Positions 1 through 8,403 of a DNA stretch of 12,340 bases are shown here, one piece after another. Source of the stretch: Bacteroidales bacterium (lineage in GTDB: Bacteria > Bacteroidota > Bacteroidia > Bacteroidales > WCHB1-69); NCBI GenBank assembly GCA_017527945.1, contig JAFXPL010000014.1:1-12340 (forward strand), given 5' to 3'. The notes beneath the pieces were generated by a model. It was not told the DNA's origin. It saw only the letters and a list, made by a program, of their open reading frames with translations, and made no database searches. The first letter of the stretch is position 1, and the number at the start of each line of letters is the position of its first letter. The position numbers and the translations under genes were made by a program.

Positions 1-3000
1 CAGTCGCGCTCAGAGAGTACTCGCTGACCGTGGTGCCGCAGTTGGCCTGCACATAGAATTCGAAGGAAGTGGCGTCGGCCAAACCGGTAACCGTGAACGG
101 GTTGGCATCGGCAGCAACCACAGTACCTGTGCCTTGCTCAAAGCCGACAGGGCCGTATTCGATGTTCCAGGCTTCTTCGGAACCGCCGGCAGTCCAACCA
201 AGCGTGGCAGAGGTGGCGGTGACATCCGTAACCGTGAGCATCGTGGGAATCTGGCAATCGGGCTTCATCTCGACGGTAAAGTCGTCCAAGTTCCAAGAGC
301 AGTTGTTCGTAGCGGAGGTGAAACGCAAGGTGATGCGAGCGCCATCCGGCACATTCTCACCGAAGGTGAACGGACCATAGAGCAGCGAGTGTGCGCGGTT
401 GTAGCTGCCGGACTGGGCAGGAACTTGCAGCACTTCCACGAAGGTGGAGGCATCCGTAGGATCCGTGATGTAACCCAACTGCATGGTGCCGGGCGTGGTG
501 CCGGTGACCATACCGTAGTAGCTGAATTGCAGCTCGGAGAGGTTGTTGGTGAAGGCGGGCAGCACCAACGTGGCCACGGCGCCGCTGTTACCCTTCAGTT
601 CGGCAGTGTTCTTGCCGGAGTGAGATGCCGGAGTGTAGTTGCGGTAAATGAACGGGGAGTTGAAGCTGGTCAGCTCGGGAGTAGCCCAGCAATTGTCGAA
701 TGCCAGGTTGCCGGAACCGGTATAGGCTTCAAAATCCTCATTCCAGGGGTTCTCTTGAGTGATCGTGATCGGGCCGCACTCGGTTTGGAAGCTGAACTTG
801 GAAGACCACACGCTCTGGTAGCCGAGACCGCAGTCTGCCATCACATAAACGTCGTAATAAGAATAGGGGTTCAAACCCATGAGCGTGACGTGGTTCTCGC
901 TCGCGCTCACCTGAGTACCAGTGCCGAGGACGAAACCGGCAGGACCGCATTCGACAATCCAGCTGGAAGCTTCGCCGGGATTCCAGGTAAGGGTGGCGGT
1001 GTTCTGACCATTCTCAGCCAAGGCAAGGCCTGTGGGAGCGGCGCAGATGGTCGGCATCGTGAAGTTGATGACAGACCAGTCGCTGGTCTCTTCCTCACCA
1101 CAGAGAGCTCTTACCTTAATGTTGTACTGTTCGCCTTCGGTCAAACCGGAGAGGTCGAACTGGGAACCGTTCTGCACGTTCAAGGTGACGCTGTAGTCAC
1201 TGTTGACACCGGTCACCACAGCCTCATACTGGTTGATGCCATCAACGGGCAGCCAGCTCACGTTCACCGTGTGGGCATGGGCGATGGCGACCAGGTTCTG
1301 CGGAGCGATACAGTTGGCCACGGTGGTGAAGTTCACCTCAGCCTCGTTGCTCAGACCGTTGGTACCGCAGTCGCTCATCACGCGAACGTTGTAGGACGTG
1401 TTCTCCTGCAGGCCGGTCAGCTCGAAGTGGTTATCGGCCAAGTTGACGGTCGTCCACTCGTCGGCACCCGCAGCCTTGCAGCCAAGCACCCAAGCGGTGG
1501 CATCGCCGGCCTCCCAGTTAAGGGTGGCTCCGGTGGTGGTGACATTGCTCACAATCAAGTTGGCGGGAGCGTTGCAGTGCTCGTCGCCGCAGATATAACC
1601 GGTGTAGTCAATGTTCATATTGGGAAGATTGGCACTGCGGCCGGTTGCCGCTGACGTGCCCGGATGTGAAGCGTATGATGCATCACTGTCGTTCCAACGA
1701 TACATCACGGCATTGGTGTTATTTCCGGTGCATTTATAATACAAGGACTTGTATGCACCCGAAGAGCGAGAGGTCACAATGACCAAGTTGTCTGTCCCAT
1801 TATAATAATAAGGGGTGGAAAGCGTGTAGGTCTCCCAACCGGCCGTACTGCCGATAGTGACGTTGTCGCTCTCATAAACAAGGGTCAAATCGTCCATGGA
1901 AACCCAATCCGTGGTGGTTTCGTTGTTCGCATGCGTGGTAGTGCCGATGTAGATCTTCAATGAGGAGCATTCCTGGGCATTGGCCGCGTTCACCTCCCAA
2001 GAGAGGCTGTTGATATAACCTGCCGTCTCAAAATAGGAGGCGGGATAAATCATCTGAATCCAAGAATTCTTATAAAACGATCCAAACGGAGCGTAATAGG
2101 ATGTAGCGGTACCTGTTCCGATGCTCACATCCACATGACCGGTAGTGAGTTCTATGCACGGAACATAGAACTGGGAAGACACCCAAACGCTGCTGTTATC
2201 ACCACAATTGGCTTTCACGCGCACATCGTAAACCGTCTCCGTGGCGAGGTTGTTCAATGTGACGGAGGCGGAGGAGGCGTTCACCGTCTGCCAGGCATCA
2301 GCATTGGCAGCCTTGTACTGCACTTCCCAGGCGTTCTGATCTTCAGGAGCGTTCCACGTGATGGTGGCGGTATGGCCCTCCACGGTGGCGGCGATGTTGG
2401 AGACCTGCGTGCAGGTGCTCTCCATCTTCACGTTGTCGATGGCGGCGGGAGTCTGCGTGCCGTTGGCGTTGTTGTTGCTCCAGGTGAAGACGAGCTTCTT
2501 GGCACCGGCATAGGAGGCGGGAATCAGAATCGTCTTGGTGGAGAACTCGCCCACGTTGTAGATGCGGGTCAAAGAGGTGGCAGGCAAAACACCGGCCTCG
2601 GGAGCCTCATCCAACAGGGAAACCTGCAAGAAGTCGTTAGCCTCGCCCATGCTTCTCACGTCGAAGGTCAGCAGCACATCGCTGGCGGGCAGCGTCACGT
2701 CCATGTAGGCGTGCGAAACGGAAGCAGCCGATACATTATATTTATTAGTAAGACCGTTGGAGGAAGAAATATAGAGCTTGCTGTTGTCGAAGCCCGCAGC
2801 CTCGCCGATATACCATTTGTTGGCATTCTCGCCGTTCACGAGGGTCCACAGTATGCCGGAGTTGTTCTCGAAAGAGCAGGTGAAAGGCAGGGCATTGGTG
2901 ATGATGTCGGCGTTGCTGCGCGGATAGAGTTGCGGGACACCGTTGTAAAGCGTCACCAGACCCACGACGGATGCGCTTTCCCCACCCGTGAAAGTGGCGG

Positions 3001-4219
3001 AGACTGTTTTGTAATTGTTACGGACAACAATAGTGCTTCCGTTTTGGGAAAAATTCACATTAGTGGCGGCGCTGGTGTTGAAGGAGCCTGCGGCGAACTG
3101 ACCGTCACGGAGAAGCACCAGATTGGAAACATACTGGGCGGGGTTGGCCAACAGTTCGGCAACAGTGACTTCAACAGGAGTGACTGAGCCTGCAACACCT
3201 TCTGCGGTGTTCAGCGTGGGATACATTTCCATAATGCCGTTGTACTCGACAAGGGTACCGTAAAGACCGGAAATCACATCACCTTCTTGATATTCGGTGG
3301 TGATGGTGTAGGGGGTATTGTCATAAATCAGCAAGCCGCCAGTGGCATCCTGAACGAACAAGTTTTTCCCATTGCGGAAAACGTAATTCACATCACCGGT
3401 GATGTGGTACAGCTGGTTCTCCGTACCGGCCTTGAAAGCGGCGATATTGGCCACCTCGACCGGGAAAACGTAATTGGCCGTCGCCACTGCGCTGGTGTCT
3501 TCACCCAAAACCGCACATGCCGACACCGTAGTAGTGGCACTCACTGTGAAGGGAGCATTATAAAGAACCGCATCACCGCCATTGATAGAATAATAGATGT
3601 TGGCACCTGTGGTGGCACAAGACAAAGAAACCGTTTGAGGAGTGTAGTAGGAACCTGCAGGGACGGAGAAAGTGGGGGTTTCCACCACCACGGAACCAAC
3701 CTCACTGTAGGTGATGGTGATGCTGGCAATGCGGATATGGCCGCTCGTGCTGTTCACCGCATTGTAGCACTTCACGCCCTCCACAGCATTAAGACCGGAA
3801 ATGGCGCACACATTGCCGGAAGGGGTCATCACGACGGCTTCGCCACCATCGGCGATGAAGCCCATGTTCCCGGTATTGCCGGCGTTTTCATTCACCGAGA
3901 TACCGTTGATCTGATATCCTGCGGCAGGAATCAACGTGATGAAGTTGCCGTTACCACTGCCAGAGTAAAACCGAATGGCAGACCCCGTGTTGTAATATTT
4001 CGGGGGGTTACTGGCTTCACCCTTGCCAGCCACGAACGAAATGTAATCGTTAATCGTTCCACTGACAAGTTCTGTGGCGTTCTCATACCCTTGCTCCGAA
4101 AAGACGAACGTCACCTCTTCGGCAAAGGCGTTACCGACCGCCATCAGCGTAATCAGCATGAAGGCGGCTAAGCGCTTGACCTGTCCGGTCAGCCTCTTTA
4201 AAATGTAAGCTTTTCTCAT
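1..4219 (-). CDS. Giant secreted FN3 / choice-of-anchor surface protein (C-terminus outside window)
   Basis: The frame is open from the ATG at 4219 to the left edge, giving 1406 codons without a stop, so the C-terminus is missing. Residues 1-33 form a signal peptide: basic N-terminus, hydrophobic stretch AAFMLITLMAVG, and a probable cut after AFA. By eye the domains are: a beta-rich choice-of-anchor-like region (about 34-175), a chitobiase C-terminal-like Ig module (about 178-253), an OB-fold/DUF5689-like region (about 255-440), a choice-of-anchor J (MAM-like) domain (about 441-601), FN3 (from C603), a second jelly-roll-like region (about 690-880), three FN3 modules starting near C882, C970 and C1059, another choice-of-anchor J domain (about 1148-1320), and a further FN3 from C1322. 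FN3 modules carry the motif Y-x-V-x-A-x-CG typical of Bacteroidota. It is probably exported to the cell surface; a T9SS C-terminal signal would be expected beyond the window (inference). The ligand is unknown. It has its own promoter and is divergent from glnA. Confidence 0.88.
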   Translation of the reverse strand, partial: MRKAYILKRLTGQVKRLAAFMLITLMAVGNAFAEEVTFVFSEQGYENATELVSGTINDYISFVAGKGEASNPPKYYNTGSAIRFYSGSGNGNFITLIPAAGYQINGISVNENAGNTGNMGFIADGGEAVVMTPSGNVCAISGLNAVEGVKCYNAVNSTSGHIRIASITITYSEVGSVVVETPTFSVPAGSYYTPQTVSLSCATTGANIYYSINGGDAVLYNAPFTVSATTTVSACAVLGEDTSAVATANYVFPVEVANIAAFKAGTENQLYHITGDVNYVFRNGKNLFVQDATGGLLIYDNTPYTITTEYQEGDVISGLYGTLVEYNGIMEMYPTLNTAEGVAGSVTPVEVTVAELLANPAQYVSNLVLLRDGQFAAGSFNTSAATNVNFSQNGSTIVVRNNYKTVSATFTGGESASVVGLVTLYNGVPQLYPRSNADIITNALPFTCSFENNSGILWTLVNGENANKWYIGEAAGFDNSKLYISSSNGLTNKYNVSAASVSHAYMDVTLPASDVLLTFDVRSMGEANDFLQVSLLDEAPEAGVLPATSLTRIYNVGEFSTKTILIPASYAGAKKLVFTWSNNNANGTQTPAAIDNVKMESTCTQVSNIAATVEGHTATITWNAPEDQNAWEVQYKAANADAWQTVNASSASVTLNNLATETVYDVRVKANCGDNSSVWVSSQFYVPCIELTTGHVDVSIGTGTATSYYAPFGSFYKNSWIQMIYPASYFETAGYINSLSWEVNAANAQECSSLKIYIGTTTHANNETTTDWVSMDDLTLVYESDNVTIGSTAGWETYTLSTPYYYNGTDNLVIVTSRSSGAYKSLYYKCTGNNTNAVMYRWNDSDASYASHPGTSAATGRSANLPNMNIDYTGYICGDEHCNAPANLIVSNVTTTGATLNWEAGDATAWVLGCKAAGADEWTTVNLADNHFELTGLQENTSYNVRVMSDCGTNGLSNEAEVNFTTVANCIAPQNLVAIAHAHTVNVSWLPVDGINQYEAVVTGVNSDYSVTLNVQNGSQFDLSGLTEGEQYNIKVRALCGEEETSDWSVINFTMPTICAAPTGLALAENGQNTATLTWNPGEASSWIVECGPAGFVLGTGTQVSASENHVTLMGLNPYSYYDVYVMADCGLGYQSVWSSKFSFQTECGPITITQENPWNEDFEAYTGSGNLAFDNCWATPELTSFNSPFIYRNYTPASHSGKNTAELKGNSGAVATLVLPAFTNNLSELQFSYYGMVTGTTPGTMQLGYITDPTDASTFVEVLQVPAQSGSYNRAHSLLYGPFTFGENVPDGARITLRFTSATNNCSWNLDDFTVEMKPDCQIPTMLTVTDVTATSATLGWTAGGSEEAWNIEYGPVGFEQGTGTVVAADANPFTVTGLADATSFEFYVQANCGTTVSEYSLSAT

Positions 4220-4323
4220 AGTTTGTAAATTTTATGAATAATAAATAATTTTAGTTTCTACCTTATTTTATTCGTATTTTTAATACTTTCCACTCAATCT
4301 ACAACATACAGCATACCAAGCCG

Positions 4324-4331
4324 CAAAGATA
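4324..4331 (-). promoter_or_regulatory. Bacteroidota -7 promoter box for the FN3 surface protein
   Basis: On the minus strand this reads TATCTTTG, a full match to the Bacteroidota consensus TAnnTTTG, followed by C and GG. A run of nine A lies directly upstream on that strand. No clear TTTG -33 box is visible. The predicted leader is about 100 nt and AT-rich, with no Shine-Dalgarno sequence. The core is part of a 23-bp block found again at 11841-11863. Confidence 0.65.
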
Positions 4332-4381
4332 CTTTTTTTTTAATACAATAGGAAAAGGAAAATTTTTTTTCGCATAATATA

Positions 4382-4414
4382 GAAACTCGATTCGAGGTTC
4401 AGGTTTCGGGTTTC
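4382..4414. promoter_or_regulatory. Dyad and short heptad element upstream of the glnA promoter
   Basis: GAAACTCGA (4382-4390) and TCGAGGTTC (4392-4400) form a near-perfect inverted repeat around a single T, with one mismatch. The stretch 4387-4414 also parses as four 7-bp units ending in TTC: TCGATTC, GAGGTTC, AGGTTTC, GGGTTTC. It sits just upstream of the glnA -7 box, where an activator or repressor could bind. No regulator can be named from the sequence. Confidence 0.35.
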
Positions 4415-4432
4415 ACCTATCACAAAAAAATG

Positions 4433-4440
4433 TATCTTTG
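4433..4440 (+). promoter_or_regulatory. Bacteroidota -7 promoter box for glnA
   Basis: TATCTTTG matches TAnnTTTG exactly and is followed by C, the same extended form as the other strong box in this region. A weak TTTC at 4411-4414 lies 18 bp upstream and could serve as the -33 element. The predicted leader is about 40 nt, AT-rich and without a Shine-Dalgarno site. Confidence 0.65.
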
Positions 4441-4486
4441 CCCCCGTTTTCAAAAAGCATTCAAAAAATAAAAACACTTTGATATT

Positions 4487-5995
4487 ATGAAAGACAACAT
4501 CACAATGAGCCTGAACCCGCTCGTGAATTATTTCAAAAAAAGTCCGAAAGAATTCACCAAGGCGGACATGATCAAATACGTCGAGGAGAACAACATCCCG
4601 ATGGTGAACTTCCACTATGTGGCTGGCGACGGCCGTATCAAGACCCTCGGTTTCGTGCTGCACAGCCGCGAATACTTAGAGCAGATCCTCTCCAACGGCG
4701 AACGCGTCGATGGATCCAACATCTTCCCGGCCTTCATCCATGCCGGTTCCAGCGACCTGTACGTGATCCCGCGCTTCTCCACCGCTTTCCTGAACCCGTT
4801 CTCCGAAATCCCCACCCTCTCCTTCCTCTGCTCCTACTACAACAACGAGGGCAAGCCGTTGGAGAATTCCCCGGAATACATCCTCCGCAAGGCCGCCAAG
4901 TCGTTCACCGAAGTGACCGGCAACTACTTCCAGGCCATGGGCGAGCTGGAGTACTACGTCATCGGCGAAGAGGATGACCTTTTCACCATCCCCGACCAAC
5001 GCGGCTACCACGAGTCGTCGCCGTTCACCAAGTTCGAACATTTCCGCGCCGAGTGCATGCTCAACATCGCCAAGATGGGCGGCCTCATCAAATACGGGCA
5101 CTCCGAAGTGGGCAACTTCACCATGGACGGCAAGATTTACGAGCAGAACGAGATCGAGTTCCTGGTGACCGACGTGCAGGATGCCGCCGACCAGCTGATC
5201 CTCGCCAAGTGGATTATCCGCAACTTAGCCTACGAGTACGGCTTCGATGTGACCTTCTCGCCGAAGATCACCGCAGGCAAGGCCGGCAGCGGCCTCCACA
5301 TCCACACCTGCATCGTGGATGCCAAGGGCAAGAACCAGATGGTGACCAAGGGCAAGCTGAACAGCATCGCCAAGACCGCCATCGCGGGCTACATGACCTG
5401 CGCCAGCTCCTTGACCGCCTTCGGCAACACCAACCCGACCTCCTACTTCCGCCTTGTGCCGCACCAGGAGGCTCCCACGTCCGTCTGCTGGGGCGACCGC
5501 AACCGCTCCGTGCTTGTGCGCGTGCCGCTGGGCTGGACCCACAAGAACGACATCGTGGCCGAGCTGAACCCGTTGGAGAAGCCCGTCAACAAAGACCGTT
5601 CCCAGAAGCAAACCGTCGAGTTCCGCTGTCCGGACGGCTCCGCCGACATCTACCTCCTGCTTGCCGGCCTCGTGTGCGCCGCCCGCCACGGCTTCGAGAT
5701 GGAGAACGCCCTCGAGTTCGCCAAGTCCACCTACGTTGACGTTGATATCCACCGTGCCGAAAACAAGGCCCTCGTGGAAAAACTCGCCCAACTGCCCGCC
5801 TCCTGCTGGGAGTCGGCCGACGAGCTCAGCGCCCACCGCGAGATCTTCGAGGCCCACGGCGTCTTCGATCGCTCCATGATTGACGACATCATCAAACAGC
5901 TCAAGTCCTTCGACGACCGCAAAATCCGCGAACAAATCGCCAAAAAGCCCGAACTGATGACCCAAATGGTGAAGGAATATTTCTACTGCGGCTAA
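4487..5995 (+). CDS. glnA: Glutamine synthetase, ~500-residue bacteroidal type
   Basis: This 502-residue enzyme condenses ammonia with glutamate using ATP to give glutamine, in the cytoplasm. Visible landmarks are the beta-grasp motif DGSN (75-78), the metal-ligand strand GELEYYV (152-158), acidic residues in EQNEIEF (219-225), GSGLHIH (267-273, metal/ATP histidine), SYFRLVPHQEAP (319-330), NRS (339-341) and VEFRCPDGSAD (377-387). Their order fits a GSI/GSII-like catalytic fold. Its length is far below the ~700 residues of the GSIII (GlnN) enzyme also common in Bacteroidota. The NLYDLP adenylylation motif of enterobacterial GSI is not recognisable; the corresponding region reads STYVDVD (414-420), so adenylylation control is unlikely (inference). 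The ATG at 4487 is about 40 nt after the promoter; an internal Met at codon 7 is possible but less likely. It is monocistronic, with its own promoter and terminator. An atypical substrate cannot be fully excluded. Confidence 0.93.
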   Translation: MKDNITMSLNPLVNYFKKSPKEFTKADMIKYVEENNIPMVNFHYVAGDGRIKTLGFVLHSREYLEQILSNGERVDGSNIFPAFIHAGSSDLYVIPRFSTAFLNPFSEIPTLSFLCSYYNNEGKPLENSPEYILRKAAKSFTEVTGNYFQAMGELEYYVIGEEDDLFTIPDQRGYHESSPFTKFEHFRAECMLNIAKMGGLIKYGHSEVGNFTMDGKIYEQNEIEFLVTDVQDAADQLILAKWIIRNLAYEYGFDVTFSPKITAGKAGSGLHIHTCIVDAKGKNQMVTKGKLNSIAKTAIAGYMTCASSLTAFGNTNPTSYFRLVPHQEAPTSVCWGDRNRSVLVRVPLGWTHKNDIVAELNPLEKPVNKDRSQKQTVEFRCPDGSADIYLLLAGLVCAARHGFEMENALEFAKSTYVDVDIHRAENKALVEKLAQLPASCWESADELSAHREIFEAHGVFDRSMIDDIIKQLKSFDDRKIREQIAKKPELMTQMVKEYFYCG

Positions 5996-6038
5996 TCTTT
6001 TCCGACAATTATCCATTTATTATATGATTCCCCACTTG

Positions 6039-6071
6039 GTAGAGACGCAAATTAGCGTCTCTACTTTTTTT
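6039..6071 (+). terminator. Intrinsic terminator of glnA
   Basis: GTAGAGACGC (6039-6048) and GCGTCTCTAC (6055-6064) form a perfect 10-bp stem around the loop AAATTA, followed directly by seven T (6065-6071). It starts 44 nt after the glnA stop codon. The upstream side has no A-run, so it should act mainly on the plus strand. Confidence 0.9.
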
Positions 6072-6164
6072 AATGTTACAAAACCGACACTTCGTGCGAC
6101 ATTGTCTATACGAGATGTTTTTTTAGAACAAAAATATTTCGATGTGGTTGTATTCAGAAAATTG

Positions 6165-6172
6165 TAATTTTG
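6165..6172 (+). promoter_or_regulatory. Bacteroidota -7 promoter box for the T9SS cargo gene
   Basis: TAATTTTG fits TAnnTTTG and is followed by C, 35 nt before the ATG at 6207. The surroundings are AT-rich. No convincing -33 TTTG is seen at standard spacing; TTTC at 6137-6140 is too far upstream. Confidence 0.5.
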
Positions 6173-6206
6173 CAGTTTTGTATAGAACAAGAAAAATAAG
6201 ATTTTT

Positions 6207-8402
6207 ATGAAAGAGAGACATATACTTCTTTTCACTTTACTGGTAGCAGGTTTTTTGGTTGCCAAAGCCCAAAACAACGTGACCGTGCAATCGCTGCAGA
6301 ACACCCATGTCGATACCATTCTGAAATACCACCTCGCGGGCGAAGGCGTGGAACTCACCAACGGGCGGTTCAACAACAACGCCGGCATCGTCACCTCCAA
6401 CCAAATCGGGTCGTTCAACCGGAACAACTACACGCAGTTTCCGTTTGCAACGGGATTGATCATGACCACGGGTGCCTGCTCGGTGGCGGCAGGCCCAAAC
6501 AGTTCAGGGAGCGCCTCCAGCCTCGCCAACGTCAGCTACACCGACGCCCTGCTGCAACAATATAACCAGGGCTACACCGTGCAGAACAGTGCGGCATTGG
6601 ATTTCGACTTCTTAGCCTACGCCGACACGTTCGCCTTCAACTACGTATTCGGCTCGGAGGAGTATCCCGAATATGTCTGCGCCAACTACAACGACATCTT
6701 CATCTTCCTGCTTACCGGCCCCGATCCGGTGACCGGCGTGACCACTACCAAGAATGTGGCCGTGATTCCAGGCACAGTGACGGCGGCTAACCCCAACGGA
6801 GTGCCCGTCTCCATCAACACCGTGAACAACGGCGCCACCAGCAGCAGCGGTGTTTCATGCGAAAACGGAACCTATTCCGCCTACTATATCGCCAGCAATG
6901 CCGGCAGCAACGGCGTGGAATACAACGGCCGCACCGTGCAGCTCACCGCCGAGGGCAACATCCTCGCCTGTGAAAACTACCACATGCACTTGGCCATCGG
7001 CAACGCGGGCGACAACTCCTACGACTCCGGTGTCTTCCTCGAAGGCAAGAGCTTCCAGAGCGAAGTGACCACCAAATTGCTCATGCGCAATACCTACTGC
7101 CTCCACGAACCCATTGTCTTCGAATACCAAGCCGGAAACGTGGACACTGTCTATGTGATTACCCCGCACGGCGACACCCTCCGAAACGAACCCTTCACCA
7201 TCCCGAGTGCCAACGCCAGCGACAGCGGATTGTACTACCTCTATGTCCATAAAGCCCTGAACTGTGTGGATTTGTGGGCATACGACAGCATCTTCATCCA
7301 TGTCAAGAATGTCTTCAAACCCGACCTTGGCGAAGACCAGTGGCACTGCACCGGCGAACTGGTGACCCTGAACTCCGGCTACGAGAACAGCGAAGCCACC
7401 CTATCTTGGAACACCGGCGAAGATTCCGAATCCATTGAGGTCATCACATCGGGAGAATACATCTTAGAGGTCGAAATCTTCAATCCGGAATCCCAGTCCC
7501 GCTGCTATAGCTCCGACACGGTGGTCATCAACTTCTGGCCGCTGCCGAAAGCCGATTTCGAGGCGGACGTGCTCTCCGGCTGCACTCCCGTCACCTCCCG
7601 CTTCGCCAATCTCACCAGCACCACTTCCGACTCTATCCGATGCGAATGGTTCATCTTTGACGAAAACCTCGCCCTCATTGACTACAGCCCGGACCTCGCC
7701 CCTGTCTTCCATTTCAACGATGCCGGCACCTATTCCGTGAAACTCCTCGTCACCACGGCGGAAGGATGCCAAGACTCCATCACCAAATGGAACTACATCA
7801 TCACCTCCCCGCAACCGCAAGTCGATTTCCAGGCTTCCCCGGAAATCAGCATGATGAGCGAGACCAACGGACAGATAGAATTTTCCGCTTACCTCTCCGA
7901 CAATATCATCGGCAATCCCAACGCACACCTTGTCTGGACGTTCGGCGATGGCGAAACAGTGGAAAATGAGCCTTCCACCAGCCACATATATAGTTCCTGG
8001 GGCGACTATGTGGTCACGCTGGCCGTCACCACGGAAGGCGGCTGCGGCGACTCGGTGAGCCACACCATCGTCATTGAGGACGACCTGCGCTTCCCGAACG
8101 TCATCACCCCGAACGGCGACGGTGTCAACGATGTGTGGGCCATCGAGAACCTCAACACCGACATCAACTTCGAAGATCCGGACGGTTTCCGCCAAAACGA
8201 GCTGCGCATCAGCGACCGCTACGGCAAGGTGGTGTTCCAAACCAAAAACTACGACACCTGGTCGAAAGACGGGCAAATCTACCCGGGACTCAATCCGTTC
8301 TCCGGCGAAAACCTCAACGACGGCGTCTATTACTACACCTTCAAATACAAAGGAAAGGCCAAGACGACCACGTGGAACGGATCCATCACGATTGTACGGT
8401 AA
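6207..8402 (+). CDS. T9SS cargo: choice-of-anchor L, Ig/PKD, gliding-motility-type C-terminal domain
   Basis: This 731-residue exported protein begins with a signal peptide (1-22: basic start, LLFTLLVAGFLVA core, cleavage likely after KAQ). Residues ~30-285 form a choice-of-anchor L domain with its hallmark YVFGSEEYPEYV (146-157) and a following NDIFIFLLTGP (162-172). Residues ~290-368 look Ig-like. A second Ig/SprB-like module with DLGED, C381, TLSWNTG (398-404) and SGEYILEV (415-422) follows. Two PKD-like domains lie at ~447-535 and ~537-623 (WTFGDGE 577-583; Y-V-V-T-L-x-V 601-607). The C-terminus, FPNVITPNGDGVNDVW (629-644) to the final WNGSITIVR, is the CHU_C / gliding-motility-associated type-B T9SS sorting domain. 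The protein is therefore expected at the cell surface or secreted through the T9SS (known for the family). Ligand and role are unknown; adhesion is plausible. It is monocistronic, and its stop codon lies one base before the heptad array. Confidence 0.93.
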   Translation: MKERHILLFTLLVAGFLVAKAQNNVTVQSLQNTHVDTILKYHLAGEGVELTNGRFNNNAGIVTSNQIGSFNRNNYTQFPFATGLIMTTGACSVAAGPNSSGSASSLANVSYTDALLQQYNQGYTVQNSAALDFDFLAYADTFAFNYVFGSEEYPEYVCANYNDIFIFLLTGPDPVTGVTTTKNVAVIPGTVTAANPNGVPVSINTVNNGATSSSGVSCENGTYSAYYIASNAGSNGVEYNGRTVQLTAEGNILACENYHMHLAIGNAGDNSYDSGVFLEGKSFQSEVTTKLLMRNTYCLHEPIVFEYQAGNVDTVYVITPHGDTLRNEPFTIPSANASDSGLYYLYVHKALNCVDLWAYDSIFIHVKNVFKPDLGEDQWHCTGELVTLNSGYENSEATLSWNTGEDSESIEVITSGEYILEVEIFNPESQSRCYSSDTVVINFWPLPKADFEADVLSGCTPVTSRFANLTSTTSDSIRCEWFIFDENLALIDYSPDLAPVFHFNDAGTYSVKLLVTTAEGCQDSITKWNYIITSPQPQVDFQASPEISMMSETNGQIEFSAYLSDNIIGNPNAHLVWTFGDGETVENEPSTSHIYSSWGDYVVTLAVTTEGGCGDSVSHTIVIEDDLRFPNVITPNGDGVNDVWAIENLNTDINFEDPDGFRQNELRISDRYGKVVFQTKNYDTWSKDGQIYPGLNPFSGENLNDGVYYYTFKYKGKAKTTTWNGSITIVR

Positions 8403-8403
8403 C

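Noticed and set aside
134..1654. 506-codon open frame on the plus strand
   Set aside because: It is antisense to the FN3 surface protein, whose frame stays open across the same span with clear domain motifs. The antisense product has biased, G/V/H-rich composition and no recognisable domain.
2135..4171. Two long plus-strand open frames (2135-3187 and 3287-4171)
   Set aside because: They are mirror frames of the same GC-rich surface protein gene, with no promoter and no family motifs.
5053..6016. Overlapping frames inside glnA on both strands (5053-5739 plus, 5225-6016 minus)
   Set aside because: They are shadows of the strongly codon-biased glnA frame; the translated products are low-complexity and lack motifs.
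7464..8276. 270-codon minus-strand frame inside the T9SS cargo gene
   Set aside because: It is antisense to PKD and C-terminal sorting domains that are unmistakable on the plus strand.
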